From Bermanella sp034112325 (GTDB lineage: Bacteria; Pseudomonadota; Gammaproteobacteria; Pseudomonadales; Oceanobacteraceae), in the NCBI GenBank assembly GCA_034112325.1, contig JAWUVO010000087.1, positions 1 to 64,000 on the forward strand: a DNA stretch of 64,000 nucleotides, read 5' to 3'. Below the pieces are notes generated by a model. It worked only from the letters and a program-made list of their open reading frames with translations. It searched no databases and was not told where the DNA came from. Positions 42,695-52,033 of this stretch are shown here, piece after piece (position 1 is the first letter of the stretch; every line of letters starts with the position of its first letter). The position numbers and the translations under genes are program-made.

Positions 42695-45070
42695 TTATTG
42701 AGATTTATCGGCTAAATAAAACCATGTGTCCAGAACAGAGTCTGGATTTAAAGATATGGTTTCTACGCCTTCACTAACAATCCATTGTGCAAAATCTGGG
42801 TGATCACTTGGACCTTGACCACATATACCAATATATTTATTTTGTTTTTTACAGGCTGTAATCGCCATATGCAACAAAATTTTAATCGCTTCATTTCGCT
42901 CGTCAAATAAATGTGCAATTACTCCTGAATCCCTATCAAGCCCCAGCGTCAATTGGGTTAGATCGTTTGACCCAATTGAGAAGCCGTCAAAATACTCAAG
43001 AAACTTATCAGCTAGTAAAGCGTTTGCTGGTAACTCGCACATCATGATAATACGCAGCCCGTTCTCACCTCTTTTTAAGCCATTCTCACCAAGTAATTCT
43101 ACTACTTGTTTAGCCTCGCCTAAGGTGCGAACAAAAGGCACCATGAGCTCAATATTGGTGAACCCCATTTCATTTCGAACTCTTTTTATGGCGCGACACT
43201 CAAGCTCAAAACAATCACGGAATGACTTACTTATATAGCGAGCAGCACCACGGAAACCTAGCATTGGGTTTTCTTCAGTGGGCTCATAAAGCCGACCACC
43301 AATTAGGTTGGCGTATTCATTGGACTTAAAATCTGAAAGCCTAACGATTACTTTCTTAGGTGCAAAAGCAGCGGCTAAAGTACTAATACCCTCGGCAAGT
43401 TTGTCCACATAAAAATCTACCGCTGAAGGGTAGCCCGATATACGTCTTTTAACCGTAGAAGAAACTTCGGGCGGAAGATCGTCAAAGTTAATAATAGCCT
43501 TTGGATGTATACCAATCATTCTGTTAATAATGAATTCTAATCTAGCCAGTCCAACTCCTGAATTAGGCAGAGATTGAAAGTCAAAGGCACGATCTGGATT
43601 ACCAATGTTCATCATAATATCCACAGGAATCTTTGGCATATTTCCCACAGAACTAGTTTTATGCTCAAAATTTAGTGCGCCATCATATATAAAACCAGTG
43701 TCACCTTCGGCACAAGAAACCGTAACATGCTGGCCTTCAGTTAAAACTCGCGTAGCGTCTGCACAACCTACCACTGCAGGTATACCTAACTCTCTAGCTA
43801 TAATGGCAGCATGACAGGTACGCCCTCCTCTATTTGTCACAATAGCGCTGGCTTTTTTCATTATTGGCTCCCAGTCGGGATCCGTCATGTCGGCGACCAA
43901 GATATCACCTTCGTTTATATCTGACATATTTGACGAGTGACTCAGTATTTTAACTGGCCCCTTGCCTATGCGATGCCCAACTGAACGGCCTTCACATAAA
44001 ACTTGCCCGGTCTCGTTTAATATATATCGCTCTAGAACACTTCTTTTGAGATTAGATTTAACAGTTTCTGGTCGGGCTTGTACCACATAAATTTCTCCAG
44101 AAACGCCGTCTATTGCCCATTCGATATCCATTGCTTTTTTATAATGGTCTTCAATTTTCAATGCTATTACGGCTAGCTGCTGGACTTGATTATCGTCAAT
44201 ACTAAAGGTTAGACGCTCTGCGCGGTCAACGCGCAAAGTAGTCACACTTTCATCGGTATCAGGATCTTCGCTGTAGGTCATTTTGACAGTTTTAGCGCCA
44301 AGATTTTTACGCAATATTGCAGGCTTACCCGCTCTTAACAGTGGCTTGTAAACATAGAACTCATCAGGGTTTACCGCCCCTTGTACAATAGTTTCACCCA
44401 AGCCAAATGCACTGGTGATAAACACGACCTGATCAAAGCCAGATTCTGTATCAATGGTAAACATAACTCCTGACTGGGCAAGGTCGCTGCGTACCATCTG
44501 CTGAATACCAACAGAGAGCAAAGCACCTTCATGGGAGAACCCCTGGTGAACACGATAACTTATAGCGCGCTCATTATATAAGGAAGCATAAACATGTTTG
44601 ATGGCATCTAATGTTTCGCTTTCACCTTTTATATTAAGCAAGCTTTCTTGCTGGCCAGCAAAAGAGGCATCTACTAGATCTTCGGTTGTGGCCGATGATC
44701 GAATGGCGAGCGACATTTCGGGGTCTTCTTTGTATAAAGTTTTTAATGCAGATTTAATTTGTTCGACAATTACAGCAGGAATTTGACCGGCTACAACCAA
44801 AGCTTTAATTGTATTTGAGGCCTCTGCAAGATCGTCAAGGTTATCTGAATTTAAATCCGCAAGTATGCTGGCTATTTTTCGCTCAATTTTATTCTCTGCT
44901 AAAAATAACTTAAAGGCAGCTGTAGTAAGCGCAAAACCTTTAGGTACCTTTACGCCACTCTTGGATAGATTGCTAATCATCTCACCAAGTGAAGCATTTT
45001 TGCCGCCAACTTCATTAATGTCTGACATTGCAAGACTATCAAACCAACTAATGTAATTACTCAAAGTCAT
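42695..45070 (-). CDS. ppsA: Phosphoenolpyruvate synthase
   Basis: Makes PEP from pyruvate with ATP (to AMP and phosphate), the first step of gluconeogenesis from three-carbon compounds. I chose ATG 45070 (791 residues), which aligns with the E. coli N-terminus; GGAG directly abuts this ATG, and an in-frame TTG 24 bases upstream is the alternative. Visible are the ATP-grasp N-terminus (GGKNASLGEMI, later RSSATTEDL), the phosphohistidine site GGRTCHAAIIARELG with H420, and a C-terminal PEP-binding barrel with SIGSNDLTQL and the CGQGPSDHP cysteine. It is divergent from its regulator ppsR. Confidence 0.96.
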   Translation of the reverse strand: MTLSNYISWFDSLAMSDINEVGGKNASLGEMISNLSKSGVKVPKGFALTTAAFKLFLAENKIERKIASILADLNSDNLDDLAEASNTIKALVVAGQIPAVIVEQIKSALKTLYKEDPEMSLAIRSSATTEDLVDASFAGQQESLLNIKGESETLDAIKHVYASLYNERAISYRVHQGFSHEGALLSVGIQQMVRSDLAQSGVMFTIDTESGFDQVVFITSAFGLGETIVQGAVNPDEFYVYKPLLRAGKPAILRKNLGAKTVKMTYSEDPDTDESVTTLRVDRAERLTFSIDDNQVQQLAVIALKIEDHYKKAMDIEWAIDGVSGEIYVVQARPETVKSNLKRSVLERYILNETGQVLCEGRSVGHRIGKGPVKILSHSSNMSDINEGDILVADMTDPDWEPIMKKASAIVTNRGGRTCHAAIIARELGIPAVVGCADATRVLTEGQHVTVSCAEGDTGFIYDGALNFEHKTSSVGNMPKIPVDIMMNIGNPDRAFDFQSLPNSGVGLARLEFIINRMIGIHPKAIINFDDLPPEVSSTVKRRISGYPSAVDFYVDKLAEGISTLAAAFAPKKVIVRLSDFKSNEYANLIGGRLYEPTEENPMLGFRGAARYISKSFRDCFELECRAIKRVRNEMGFTNIELMVPFVRTLGEAKQVVELLGENGLKRGENGLRIIMMCELPANALLADKFLEYFDGFSIGSNDLTQLTLGLDRDSGVIAHLFDERNEAIKILLHMAITACKKQNKYIGICGQGPSDHPDFAQWIVSEGVETISLNPDSVLDTWFYLADKSQ

Positions 45071-45146
45071 CTCCAAATGAACAAAATCCGCCAATAGGTT
45101 ATATTACTCTAATTCTAGTTTGTTATCGAAAGGTTGTTAGTTAAAT

Positions 45147-45962
45147 ATGAAGCGTAGAGCATTCTTTATTTCAGATGGTACTGGTATTACAGCAGAGACC
45201 TTAGGCCATAGCTTACTTGCTCAGTTTGAGAGTATAGAATTTGAACAAGTTACACTGCCCTATGTTGATACGACTGAAAAAGCGGCGGAAGTGGTTACAA
45301 GGTTAAATAAGATAGAAGCCAAAACTGGACATAAGCCTATTGTATTTGACACCATTGTAAATCAAGAAATTAGGGATGTAATTTCACGGGCAAATGCTTT
45401 TAAGGTAGATATATTTGCAACTTTTTTATCCCCACTAGAAACAGAGCTAAATATGGCTTCAAGTTATACGGTAGGTAAATCACACGCCGGGGGTAATGAT
45501 GCAGGCTATATGTCGAGAATAGATGCAGTAAACTTTGCACTAGATAATGACGACGGATCTAAAATTAAGCATTATGATAAAGCTGACATTATTCTTGTGG
45601 GTGTATCTAGGTCAGGAAAAACACCCACGTGTTTATATCTTGCACTGCAATTTGGCATTAAGGCCGCCAACTACCCATTAACCGAAGAAGACCTGCAGAA
45701 CTTCTCTTTGCCGGATGTATTAAAACCACACAAGCATAAGATTTTTGGTTTGACTATCGACCCAGAAAGGTTGGCTGCCATTCGAAATGAGAGGAAAGCT
45801 AACAGCCGCTATGCTTCACTAGCTCAGTGTTATTATGAAACAGAAGAGGTTGAGCACTTATATCAGCAGGAGCAAATATCGTTTTTAAGCACCACTGATT
45901 TATCGGTAGAAGAAATCTCTACAAAAATCATGCAAAAAGCAAAAATTAAAAGAAAGGTATAA
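45147..45962 (+). CDS. ppsR: PEP synthase regulatory protein (bifunctional kinase/pyrophosphorylase)
   Basis: A DUF299-family protein that inactivates PEP synthase by ADP-dependent phosphorylation of a threonine next to the catalytic histidine and reactivates it by phosphate-dependent removal. The 271-residue product has SDGTGITAETLGHSL near 9-23 and the P-loop-like GVSRSGKT at 152-159, then TCLYLALQFGIKAANYPL. Length is standard. It is divergent from ppsA with a 76-base gap that must hold both promoters. Confidence 0.95.
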   Translation: MKRRAFFISDGTGITAETLGHSLLAQFESIEFEQVTLPYVDTTEKAAEVVTRLNKIEAKTGHKPIVFDTIVNQEIRDVISRANAFKVDIFATFLSPLETELNMASSYTVGKSHAGGNDAGYMSRIDAVNFALDNDDGSKIKHYDKADIILVGVSRSGKTPTCLYLALQFGIKAANYPLTEEDLQNFSLPDVLKPHKHKIFGLTIDPERLAAIRNERKANSRYASLAQCYYETEEVEHLYQQEQISFLSTTDLSVEEISTKIMQKAKIKRKV

Positions 45963-45983
45963 TGTTGATGCCTAAGCTAATAG

Positions 45984-46877
45984 CTAAGGACTAATTAGTA
46001 TTTTGCCTAAATTACCCACGGTGACGTTTTGGTCACCGGTTTCAACAACACCCGAGAGCGGGCTAGGCTGAAGCAGTAAGTAGAGTGCATCAGCAGGCAC
46101 GTTGACACTGCCCGATATATTCCCATAAGAAGACCAGCTCTCTGGTGTTAGCTCAGAAAAGGCATCTACAATCTGCTCCCCACCTATGTATGACTTATTT
46201 AAGAATGTAATAGCAGGTAACGAGATTTTACCACTGGTAATGAATGCCTTAAGTGACAATTTCTTTAAGGGGGTATCTAATTCCACAAGAATATAATCTG
46301 AATTAGATTCTTCATTTAATATGTAACGATCCTCAAGTCGTATAACCGTTGAAATAATGTCCGACAGAAATATTTCTTTTGCTTCCCGAAAAATCCTAAG
46401 ATCTCTGGTGTACTCAAAAGATGAATTAATGGATGACAGAACTTTAGATTTCTCAGTATCAGACACTAAATCCAACTCTTGAATCATTTGCTGGCCATCT
46501 TGGTTCCAGCTAAAAAGCTTCTTACCCCTAAGTTTATTATCTACCTCGGTAGCCGGAGTGAAATCTGCGGTATCAATAGCCATATTGATTGGCATGGCTT
46601 TGTATTTGGGTATGCTTTTGATGGCTGGCGCAACTTCATCTGGCGCGTTAGCTAACTGACTCAATGGCTTGTTTTGCTTGCTGGCCTCAGTTTTCTCTTC
46701 AGTAGGTGGAGCGGAAGGATTTTGAGGTTTAGATTTCCGTTGCTCGGTCCGCAATTGCCCCCTCTCATCTACCCAGGTATAAAACTCGCCATTTTGGTTT
46801 TGGCTTGAATAATTAGCACAGGCCACCAGTGAAAAAAGCAATACCGAAAGAGTCAGTCTTATTGAGGCCTTACCCAT
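45984..46877 (-). CDS. Lipoprotein of the C39/outer-membrane-barrel operon
   Basis: A 297-residue protein that I do not recognise with confidence. It has a lipoprotein signal with lipobox LVAC (C20), then FYTWVDERGQLR near 32-43, like the short DUF4124 motif of envelope proteins, then a charged proline/serine-rich stretch (about 45-75) and a mixed alpha/beta domain. The C-terminal region contains KKLSLKAFITSGKISLPAITFL near 203-224 and a beta-rich end (VPADALYLLLQP). It is the last gene of the four-gene operon, starting directly after the FadL-like gene's stop. By context it is a periplasm- or outer-membrane-attached accessory protein. Confidence 0.7.
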   Translation of the reverse strand: MGKASIRLTLSVLLFSLVACANYSSQNQNGEFYTWVDERGQLRTEQRKSKPQNPSAPPTEEKTEASKQNKPLSQLANAPDEVAPAIKSIPKYKAMPINMAIDTADFTPATEVDNKLRGKKLFSWNQDGQQMIQELDLVSDTEKSKVLSSINSSFEYTRDLRIFREAKEIFLSDIISTVIRLEDRYILNEESNSDYILVELDTPLKKLSLKAFITSGKISLPAITFLNKSYIGGEQIVDAFSELTPESWSSYGNISGSVNVPADALYLLLQPSPLSGVVETGDQNVTVGNLGKILISP

Positions 46878-48470
46878 TTAAAACTTAGTCCTAAAGGTAA
46901 TGCCGGCCGCCGCAACGGTTAGCTTGGTTTTTACATCTATTCCCGGGTATGGGTTGGCCACTAAGCATGTTAAGCAATCTGTATTTAACGCTTCACTTTC
47001 CCCCGCAGGAATATCCTCTTCGCTTTTCATGAATGAAAAAGAAACATCCACTACTGTATCAAGATCCCATCGATAACCAAAACCTATACCATATAGTGGA
47101 GCAAACCCCAGTGGCGCCATAATATTACGTTTATTATCAGGTATCGAAGTTTGCCGAGGCTCATAACCTAATCTAAATTTTAGGCGAGAACTTAATGTAT
47201 ATTCCATACCAAAGCCATAACTCCAAACACTTTTATAATTCATAAATTGTCGAAGTGTCGTAGGTGTCACTTCTGTGGGAGCTAGTATTTTTGCAGCATT
47301 CAAAAAATCTAACTGGCGATCAAATTGAAACAAAAAACTGTCCCACTCATCATAGTCGGTCCAACCAGCATCAACATTAAATTGTATTTTATCAAACAGT
47401 TTTAATTTTATACCTGTTTGAAAATGCTGTGGGTAAGTAAACTCGGTAGAAACATAACCAGTTTCTCTACTAACCCCAGTAGGCAATTGAAACATCGCGC
47501 TTATTATTGCGCCAAATAAAGACCCCCTGAAGCCACTGAAAAAACCAGAAAAGTTTCTCGAATAGTCCATAGTGAACTCACCTGTCAAAGTGCTTTTAGA
47601 CTCACTCTGATACGAAGCTCCCCAGGCGAACCAATCTTCAGGCTCCCAAAGTATCCCAAGATTATATGAGGTGGCCATACTAGTATCCAGTGCCATGCTG
47701 AGTGTACCAATATCTTTATAAGGACCTACCAAACCACCGCACAGAGCAATAAATGGCACCAAGGGATCATCACCTTTACCTCCTTCTTCACAGCCAAATG
47801 CTTCTTGTAACATTTCTGCGGCCGCCAACATGATATTTACACCACGCGCATCTTGCTCAATTGCAAGAGCTTGGTGAGAAAGCAAAAAACCGGCTCCAAT
47901 AGATAGCTCATCATTTACTTTGTAACCAAAAGAAGGCGAAAGATAAGTGATTCGCTGCAGTGCAACTTGCTTGGCTTGGTATCTGCCAGGGTTATCGGCA
48001 CCCTCTTTAACAAATCCAGCTACCATGGGTAAATAAGTGGCAGTAGCAAATGTAAATTTTGATCCTGGTGGATTAATTGATACACCAATGCTTGGCACTG
48101 TTGCTACGGGCAAATGAAGCGGAAATATTCCCACTCCAGGTATATACAAGCCAGGAATTGCTTCGCTTTCTTGACCAATGACAGGGTCATCTTCAAAATT
48201 TAATAGCTCATCGTCGCCGTTATAGCCTTTCTGAAGATTAAAAGTAGCGGAAGATTTTAGTACTACATTCAATATACCAATGCCAACTTGCCTACCCTCT
48301 AATCGAGTTAAGCCCGCAGGGTTATAGTGGATAGACATCAATCCTGGAGGATCGGCAGTCACTGCGTTACCAAGTGATAGCGCCTTAGGGTCTAGTAACA
48401 TTGACTGCCCTAATTGGGCAAAGCTGTTTGCGCTAAGGCATACCAGTAAAATGTAAAAAATTAATCTCAT
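46878..48470 (-). CDS. FadL/OmpP1-type outer-membrane barrel protein
   Basis: A 530-residue outer-membrane protein. The signal peptide ends near NSFAQ (residue 18/19). The start of the mature protein, ALSLGNAVTADPPGLMSIHYNPAGLTRLEG (seen as GNAVTADPPG and HYNPAGLTRLEG near 33-60), is the OmpP1/FadL/TodX hallmark. It has many amphipathic strands and the C-terminal phenylalanine typical of outer-membrane barrels. Two cysteine pairs (around 235-252, and C-LTC near 503-506) are unusual in FadL. Classical FadL moves long-chain fatty acids; in this operon, with a C39 peptidase, a role in export or surface assembly seems at least as likely. Confidence 0.8.
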   Translation of the reverse strand: MRLIFYILLVCLSANSFAQLGQSMLLDPKALSLGNAVTADPPGLMSIHYNPAGLTRLEGRQVGIGILNVVLKSSATFNLQKGYNGDDELLNFEDDPVIGQESEAIPGLYIPGVGIFPLHLPVATVPSIGVSINPPGSKFTFATATYLPMVAGFVKEGADNPGRYQAKQVALQRITYLSPSFGYKVNDELSIGAGFLLSHQALAIEQDARGVNIMLAAAEMLQEAFGCEEGGKGDDPLVPFIALCGGLVGPYKDIGTLSMALDTSMATSYNLGILWEPEDWFAWGASYQSESKSTLTGEFTMDYSRNFSGFFSGFRGSLFGAIISAMFQLPTGVSRETGYVSTEFTYPQHFQTGIKLKLFDKIQFNVDAGWTDYDEWDSFLFQFDRQLDFLNAAKILAPTEVTPTTLRQFMNYKSVWSYGFGMEYTLSSRLKFRLGYEPRQTSIPDNKRNIMAPLGFAPLYGIGFGYRWDLDTVVDVSFSFMKSEEDIPAGESEALNTDCLTCLVANPYPGIDVKTKLTVAAAGITFRTKF

Positions 48471-48478
48471 GACGGCCC

Positions 48479-49486
48479 TTACGATGACTTAGCTTTTAAG
48501 CCATTGATATCAATAGGCATCGACAGAGATAAAATAATATCTGGCGCGTCATCGGTCATACCAAATCCAGCGCTTACATTGGTAATTGTTTTAGGCGAAA
48601 CTCGAATACCTAACCCCATATTAAAAACACCTGACATGGAAGCTGAGCTTTGAGACTCACTAAAAGTGCCGGTACTATTTCTAAAGGTATAAGTGGTTTT
48701 GTCGGCATAGCTAGTTTGTATCGAGATACTTAATGATACATCGTAAGAAAGTGAGTAAGCGAAGCCTCCAGAAAATGACAGAGACAAACCTGGTTTTACT
48801 TCGGTTAATAATGCACCTGACCTAACTTGGTTTATATCTTTTTCTGGTATTCCGTAGGTAATATTACCAGATCCAAATAGCATCACCGGATCAATAACCT
48901 TCGACATTGAAAGTCCACCTGAAAGAGAATAAAAGCCACTACCTGTAGAAAGCCTTTTACCTGAAATAGTCCTAAAAGGACTGTCACCCGTTTTGGTTTT
49001 AAATGAGCCATTGAATGTTTTGGTTGTTTCACCAGGAACATAGGCGTAGGGCTGGTACCTTGCGCTGATAGAAATATCCCCAAGACCAGAGCCGCTTAAT
49101 GAATCTGTTGAGTCATACTTTGCAGTTAGCGGCACTAATACGCCAATGGTTAAATTGTTCTCATAGCCAAAATCAAACGCAAAGTTATTTGAAAGTGTGT
49201 GTACAGATGAAGGATTAACATTGAACGAGGTTAGGTTTCCCGCAGTAAAACCTGCCTGTATTCGCTGATCAGCTGCATAGCTATAGCTCATGCTGTAACT
49301 GAGAGAGGTTTCACCCTTAGGCATTAGCGAGTAGTTATTTTCGGTTGCTTCAAAAACCTCTTCTAGGCTCTTTTCTTGTGATACATCGGAGTCTTTTTTA
49401 GAAAGTGCGTCTCTAGCATTCGATACATCGCTTGCATTAACGCAAGGAGATATAATTAATAAAGCCATTAAAATTCGATAAATCAT
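48479..49486 (-). CDS. Small outer-membrane beta-barrel with N-terminal helical segment
   Basis: A 335-residue protein. After a signal peptide (cleavage near VNAS, residue 19) comes a charged helical stretch SDVSNARDALSKKDSDVS and SLEEVFEATENNYSLMPKGE (about 19-60), then alternating strands of a barrel (SYSMSYSY near 64, FDFGYENNLTIGVLVPL near 105, further strands to the end). It looks like the MetA-pathway/transporter-type barrels to which FapF of Pseudomonas also belongs; FapF likewise has a helical N-terminus that plugs or gates its pore. That similarity is by shape and context, not by an alignment. It is eight bases upstream of the FadL-like gene. Confidence 0.7.
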   Translation of the reverse strand: MIYRILMALLIISPCVNASDVSNARDALSKKDSDVSQEKSLEEVFEATENNYSLMPKGETSLSYSMSYSYAADQRIQAGFTAGNLTSFNVNPSSVHTLSNNFAFDFGYENNLTIGVLVPLTAKYDSTDSLSGSGLGDISISARYQPYAYVPGETTKTFNGSFKTKTGDSPFRTISGKRLSTGSGFYSLSGGLSMSKVIDPVMLFGSGNITYGIPEKDINQVRSGALLTEVKPGLSLSFSGGFAYSLSYDVSLSISIQTSYADKTTYTFRNSTGTFSESQSSASMSGVFNMGLGIRVSPKTITNVSAGFGMTDDAPDIILSLSMPIDINGLKAKSS

Positions 49487-49496
49487 TTAAAAATAC

Positions 49497-50447
49497 TCAT
49501 TTTCTTTTAAATCTCAATGTTTTCGTAACTGTCGTAGGCGACAACACGGTATTAACCTTAGTCTTGTCAAAGCCAACCACGCCTTCAACAAATATCAAAT
49601 CGTCAGCTGAGCTAGATAGGTCATCACCATTTTCCCAATAAGCGTTGTTTTTACTGCGACTTAATGCGTTTGTAATATCCCGCGGCTCACCCATGTGCTC
49701 AGTAGGAAATGCACCTCTAAAGTCACGATATGCTAACTTGGTAAATGTACGTTCATCGATCACGCGCAAGTCGGCATTTCTTAACTCCAACCCGCCAACA
49801 GGTTTATGACCATTTGGAAAAACTATAAATAATACGTTTCGATCCCAGACTTCCAAAAAGCGCGACATGGTGAAACTTATATTCCCCAATGCTGGGTCGG
49901 CTATATATACATGTCCGTTCTTTACGGCTCGAATAACAATAAAATGCTTAAAACCAGCATATTCAATCGGCGCAATTGCAGGATGATCTAACTTTATTAA
50001 GTCTTCTTCCGCTGCACGGAATCCACCAGATGGATGGCCCAATGCTGTAACTAATCGCTTCATGTCCAGCAAGGAAAAGCCCCTGCGCTCGGCTATTTTT
50101 TCAGCATCGCCAAATTGAAGAAGCCCTTCCATAACCTGCCTCTCAGTAAAGTTACGGCCTAGGTAGAAATCTAGAAGTGTTGTTAATGCAGCTGAGCCAC
50201 AACTGTAGTCATATGCTTGCCTTACAACATTATTAAAACGAAGCTCACTTAATGGCTCGACAACTTGTTTGAGGCGCACTTGATTATCACCAAATCCTGT
50301 TTGAAAGTGCACAATGCCTTTAGGCTGTGGGGTCACTTCAAGGAATTCAGTCAGCAATGTATAGCTAAAGATAGATGCGAGTAAGAACACGATCATAAAA
50401 TCGTTATGCCGCCTTTTTATTTTTATTTTTATATTAAGGTTACGCAT
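49497..50447 (-). CDS. Membrane-anchored C39 family cysteine peptidase
   Basis: A peptidase of the C39 (bacteriocin-processing) fold. I chose ATG 50447 (316 residues); an in-frame TTG at 50501 and ATG at 50396 are alternatives. A transmembrane helix (about 18-35) follows a basic N-terminus, putting the catalytic domain in the periplasm. The active-site residues are present: Q77 and C83 in RQAYDYSCGSAAL, H168 in FKHFIVIRAV and D184 in IADPALGN. There is no ABC transporter domain, unlike bacteriocin exporters. Such free C39 proteins occur in the fap amyloid and fil-type loci. A 120-residue C-terminal extension of unknown role follows. Confidence 0.85.
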   Translation of the reverse strand: MRNLNIKIKIKRRHNDFMIVFLLASIFSYTLLTEFLEVTPQPKGIVHFQTGFGDNQVRLKQVVEPLSELRFNNVVRQAYDYSCGSAALTTLLDFYLGRNFTERQVMEGLLQFGDAEKIAERRGFSLLDMKRLVTALGHPSGGFRAAEEDLIKLDHPAIAPIEYAGFKHFIVIRAVKNGHVYIADPALGNISFTMSRFLEVWDRNVLFIVFPNGHKPVGGLELRNADLRVIDERTFTKLAYRDFRGAFPTEHMGEPRDITNALSRSKNNAYWENGDDLSSSADDLIFVEGVVGFDKTKVNTVLSPTTVTKTLRFKRK

Positions 50448-50651
50448 TGTTACACTAATTGGCAGTCCTCGCCACAAGAGGCGGTAACAGGGGAACAACA
50501 AAAGTAGCTTTAATTGTTATTTTTTGATTGCTTTGGATAATTTATCGAACAAGCGTTCTACTTTGATAGCCATATTTACTATCACAACAAAAAATTCCAT
50601 TCACAGACAAGGCTTTAGGCGTTAAAATGCATTGAAATCAATAGGTCAAAA

Positions 50652-51968
50652 ATGAATTTTGTAACCAAGCCTCTTCCTTACCGACTAAATACTGACACCT
50701 TACTTGATACGATTAGACCTCTTGGTCATTTGGTCGCATTAGAGAGTGCCAACCCTAATCATGAAGGTGGGCAATGGAGTATAATCGCTGCTGGCCCTGT
50801 AAACACAATTTCTGAAACTGCTTTTAATAGCATATCGGAAAATGAGATCGAAAATCTCATAAAGCAGTTACCAGTAGAAGAAAGTGAGTTGCCATTTATT
50901 GGCGGAGTCATTGGTCATGCAACTTATGGCTTTGTACAAGACAACACAATCAAAAACGATCATTGCGCGCTCTTATCACATGAAGATAAAGTCTCAAAAA
51001 TTACCGCATCATTATATACTTGGGCCTACTTACTCGACCACAAGAATAAAAAAGCGTATCTCGCTTACTGGACAGAAATTAGCCAGATAGAAATCAATAC
51101 TCTGGTTGATTTTTACCACGCTGAACACCGGCAAGCTGAAGACTTTACTATGAAATCTAAGTTTTCAGCTGCTTGGTCTCGGCAAGATTACCTAAAAAAA
51201 TTCAATGTCATTCAAGATTATATAAAATCGGGAGATGCCTACCAGGTAAATCTTACTCAAAATTTTTCTGGTGATTATTCTGGTTCAGCTCTAAGCGCAT
51301 ATTTCAAATTAAAAGCTCAAAGTAATTCGCCATACCTGACTTATTATGAATCTGAAAATTTTGTACTAGCCAGTGCATCTCCAGAGCTATTCATACAATG
51401 CAATAACAGTACGGTAACTACAAAACCTATTAAAGGCACCATGCCACGTGCAGCGGATAGCGGCTTAGATCTTGTCAATATGACAAAACTCAAGGCCAGT
51501 AAAAAAGATATGGCTGAAAACCTCATGATTACCGACCTACTAAGAAATGACTTAAGTATTACCTGTCGCAATACAAGTACGCCAAAACTATTTGAGCTGG
51601 AATCTTTTGAAACAGTTCATCATCTTGTATCGACAATTACAGCAGAAAAACCTGCTGAAATCAGTCCACTCGCTGTGTTTAAATCATGCTTTCCAGGAGG
51701 CTCAATTACTGGCGCACCGAAAAAAAGAGCAATGGAAATTATCAATGAGCTTGAAGACTTTTCTCGTGATTTTTATTGCGGAAGTAGCTTTTATTATTCG
51801 GCGAATAGAAATTTCAACTCTAATATTCTTATTAGAAGCTTTGTTTTTAAGGATGGCGAGGTGAATTGTTGGGCTGGTGGCGGTATAACTATAGACTCTG
51901 AATGGGAGTCTGAATACCAAGAAAGCTTAGATAAAATATCCAAGCTAATGCAAGCGTTGGAAGGCTGA
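50652..51968 (+). CDS. pabB: Aminodeoxychorismate synthase component I
   Basis: Converts chorismate with ammonia from PabA to aminodeoxychorismate for folate. The 438-residue product has the chorismate-binding domain in its C-terminal two thirds: SPELFIQ near 243, KPIKGTMPR with K261 (the PabB-specific lysine, absent from TrpE), DLLRNDLS near 294, and FPGGSITGAPKKRAMEII near 354. This separates it from anthranilate synthase. It is divergent from the C39 operon and ends at a strong terminator; pabA and pabC are not adjacent. Confidence 0.93.
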   Translation: MNFVTKPLPYRLNTDTLLDTIRPLGHLVALESANPNHEGGQWSIIAAGPVNTISETAFNSISENEIENLIKQLPVEESELPFIGGVIGHATYGFVQDNTIKNDHCALLSHEDKVSKITASLYTWAYLLDHKNKKAYLAYWTEISQIEINTLVDFYHAEHRQAEDFTMKSKFSAAWSRQDYLKKFNVIQDYIKSGDAYQVNLTQNFSGDYSGSALSAYFKLKAQSNSPYLTYYESENFVLASASPELFIQCNNSTVTTKPIKGTMPRAADSGLDLVNMTKLKASKKDMAENLMITDLLRNDLSITCRNTSTPKLFELESFETVHHLVSTITAEKPAEISPLAVFKSCFPGGSITGAPKKRAMEIINELEDFSRDFYCGSSFYYSANRNFNSNILIRSFVFKDGEVNCWAGGGITIDSEWESEYQESLDKISKLMQALEG

Positions 51969-51976
51969 TTAAATTT

Positions 51977-52009
51977 ATAAAAAAGCCCAGAAATTAACTG
52001 GGCTTTTTT
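51977..52009. terminator. Bidirectional terminator between pabB and thrH
   Basis: AAAAAGCCCAG (51980-51990) pairs with CTGGGCTTTTT (51998-52008) around AAATTAA. Confidence 0.88.
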
Positions 52010-52033
52010 AATTTAAATAATAAGCTCAAACAA

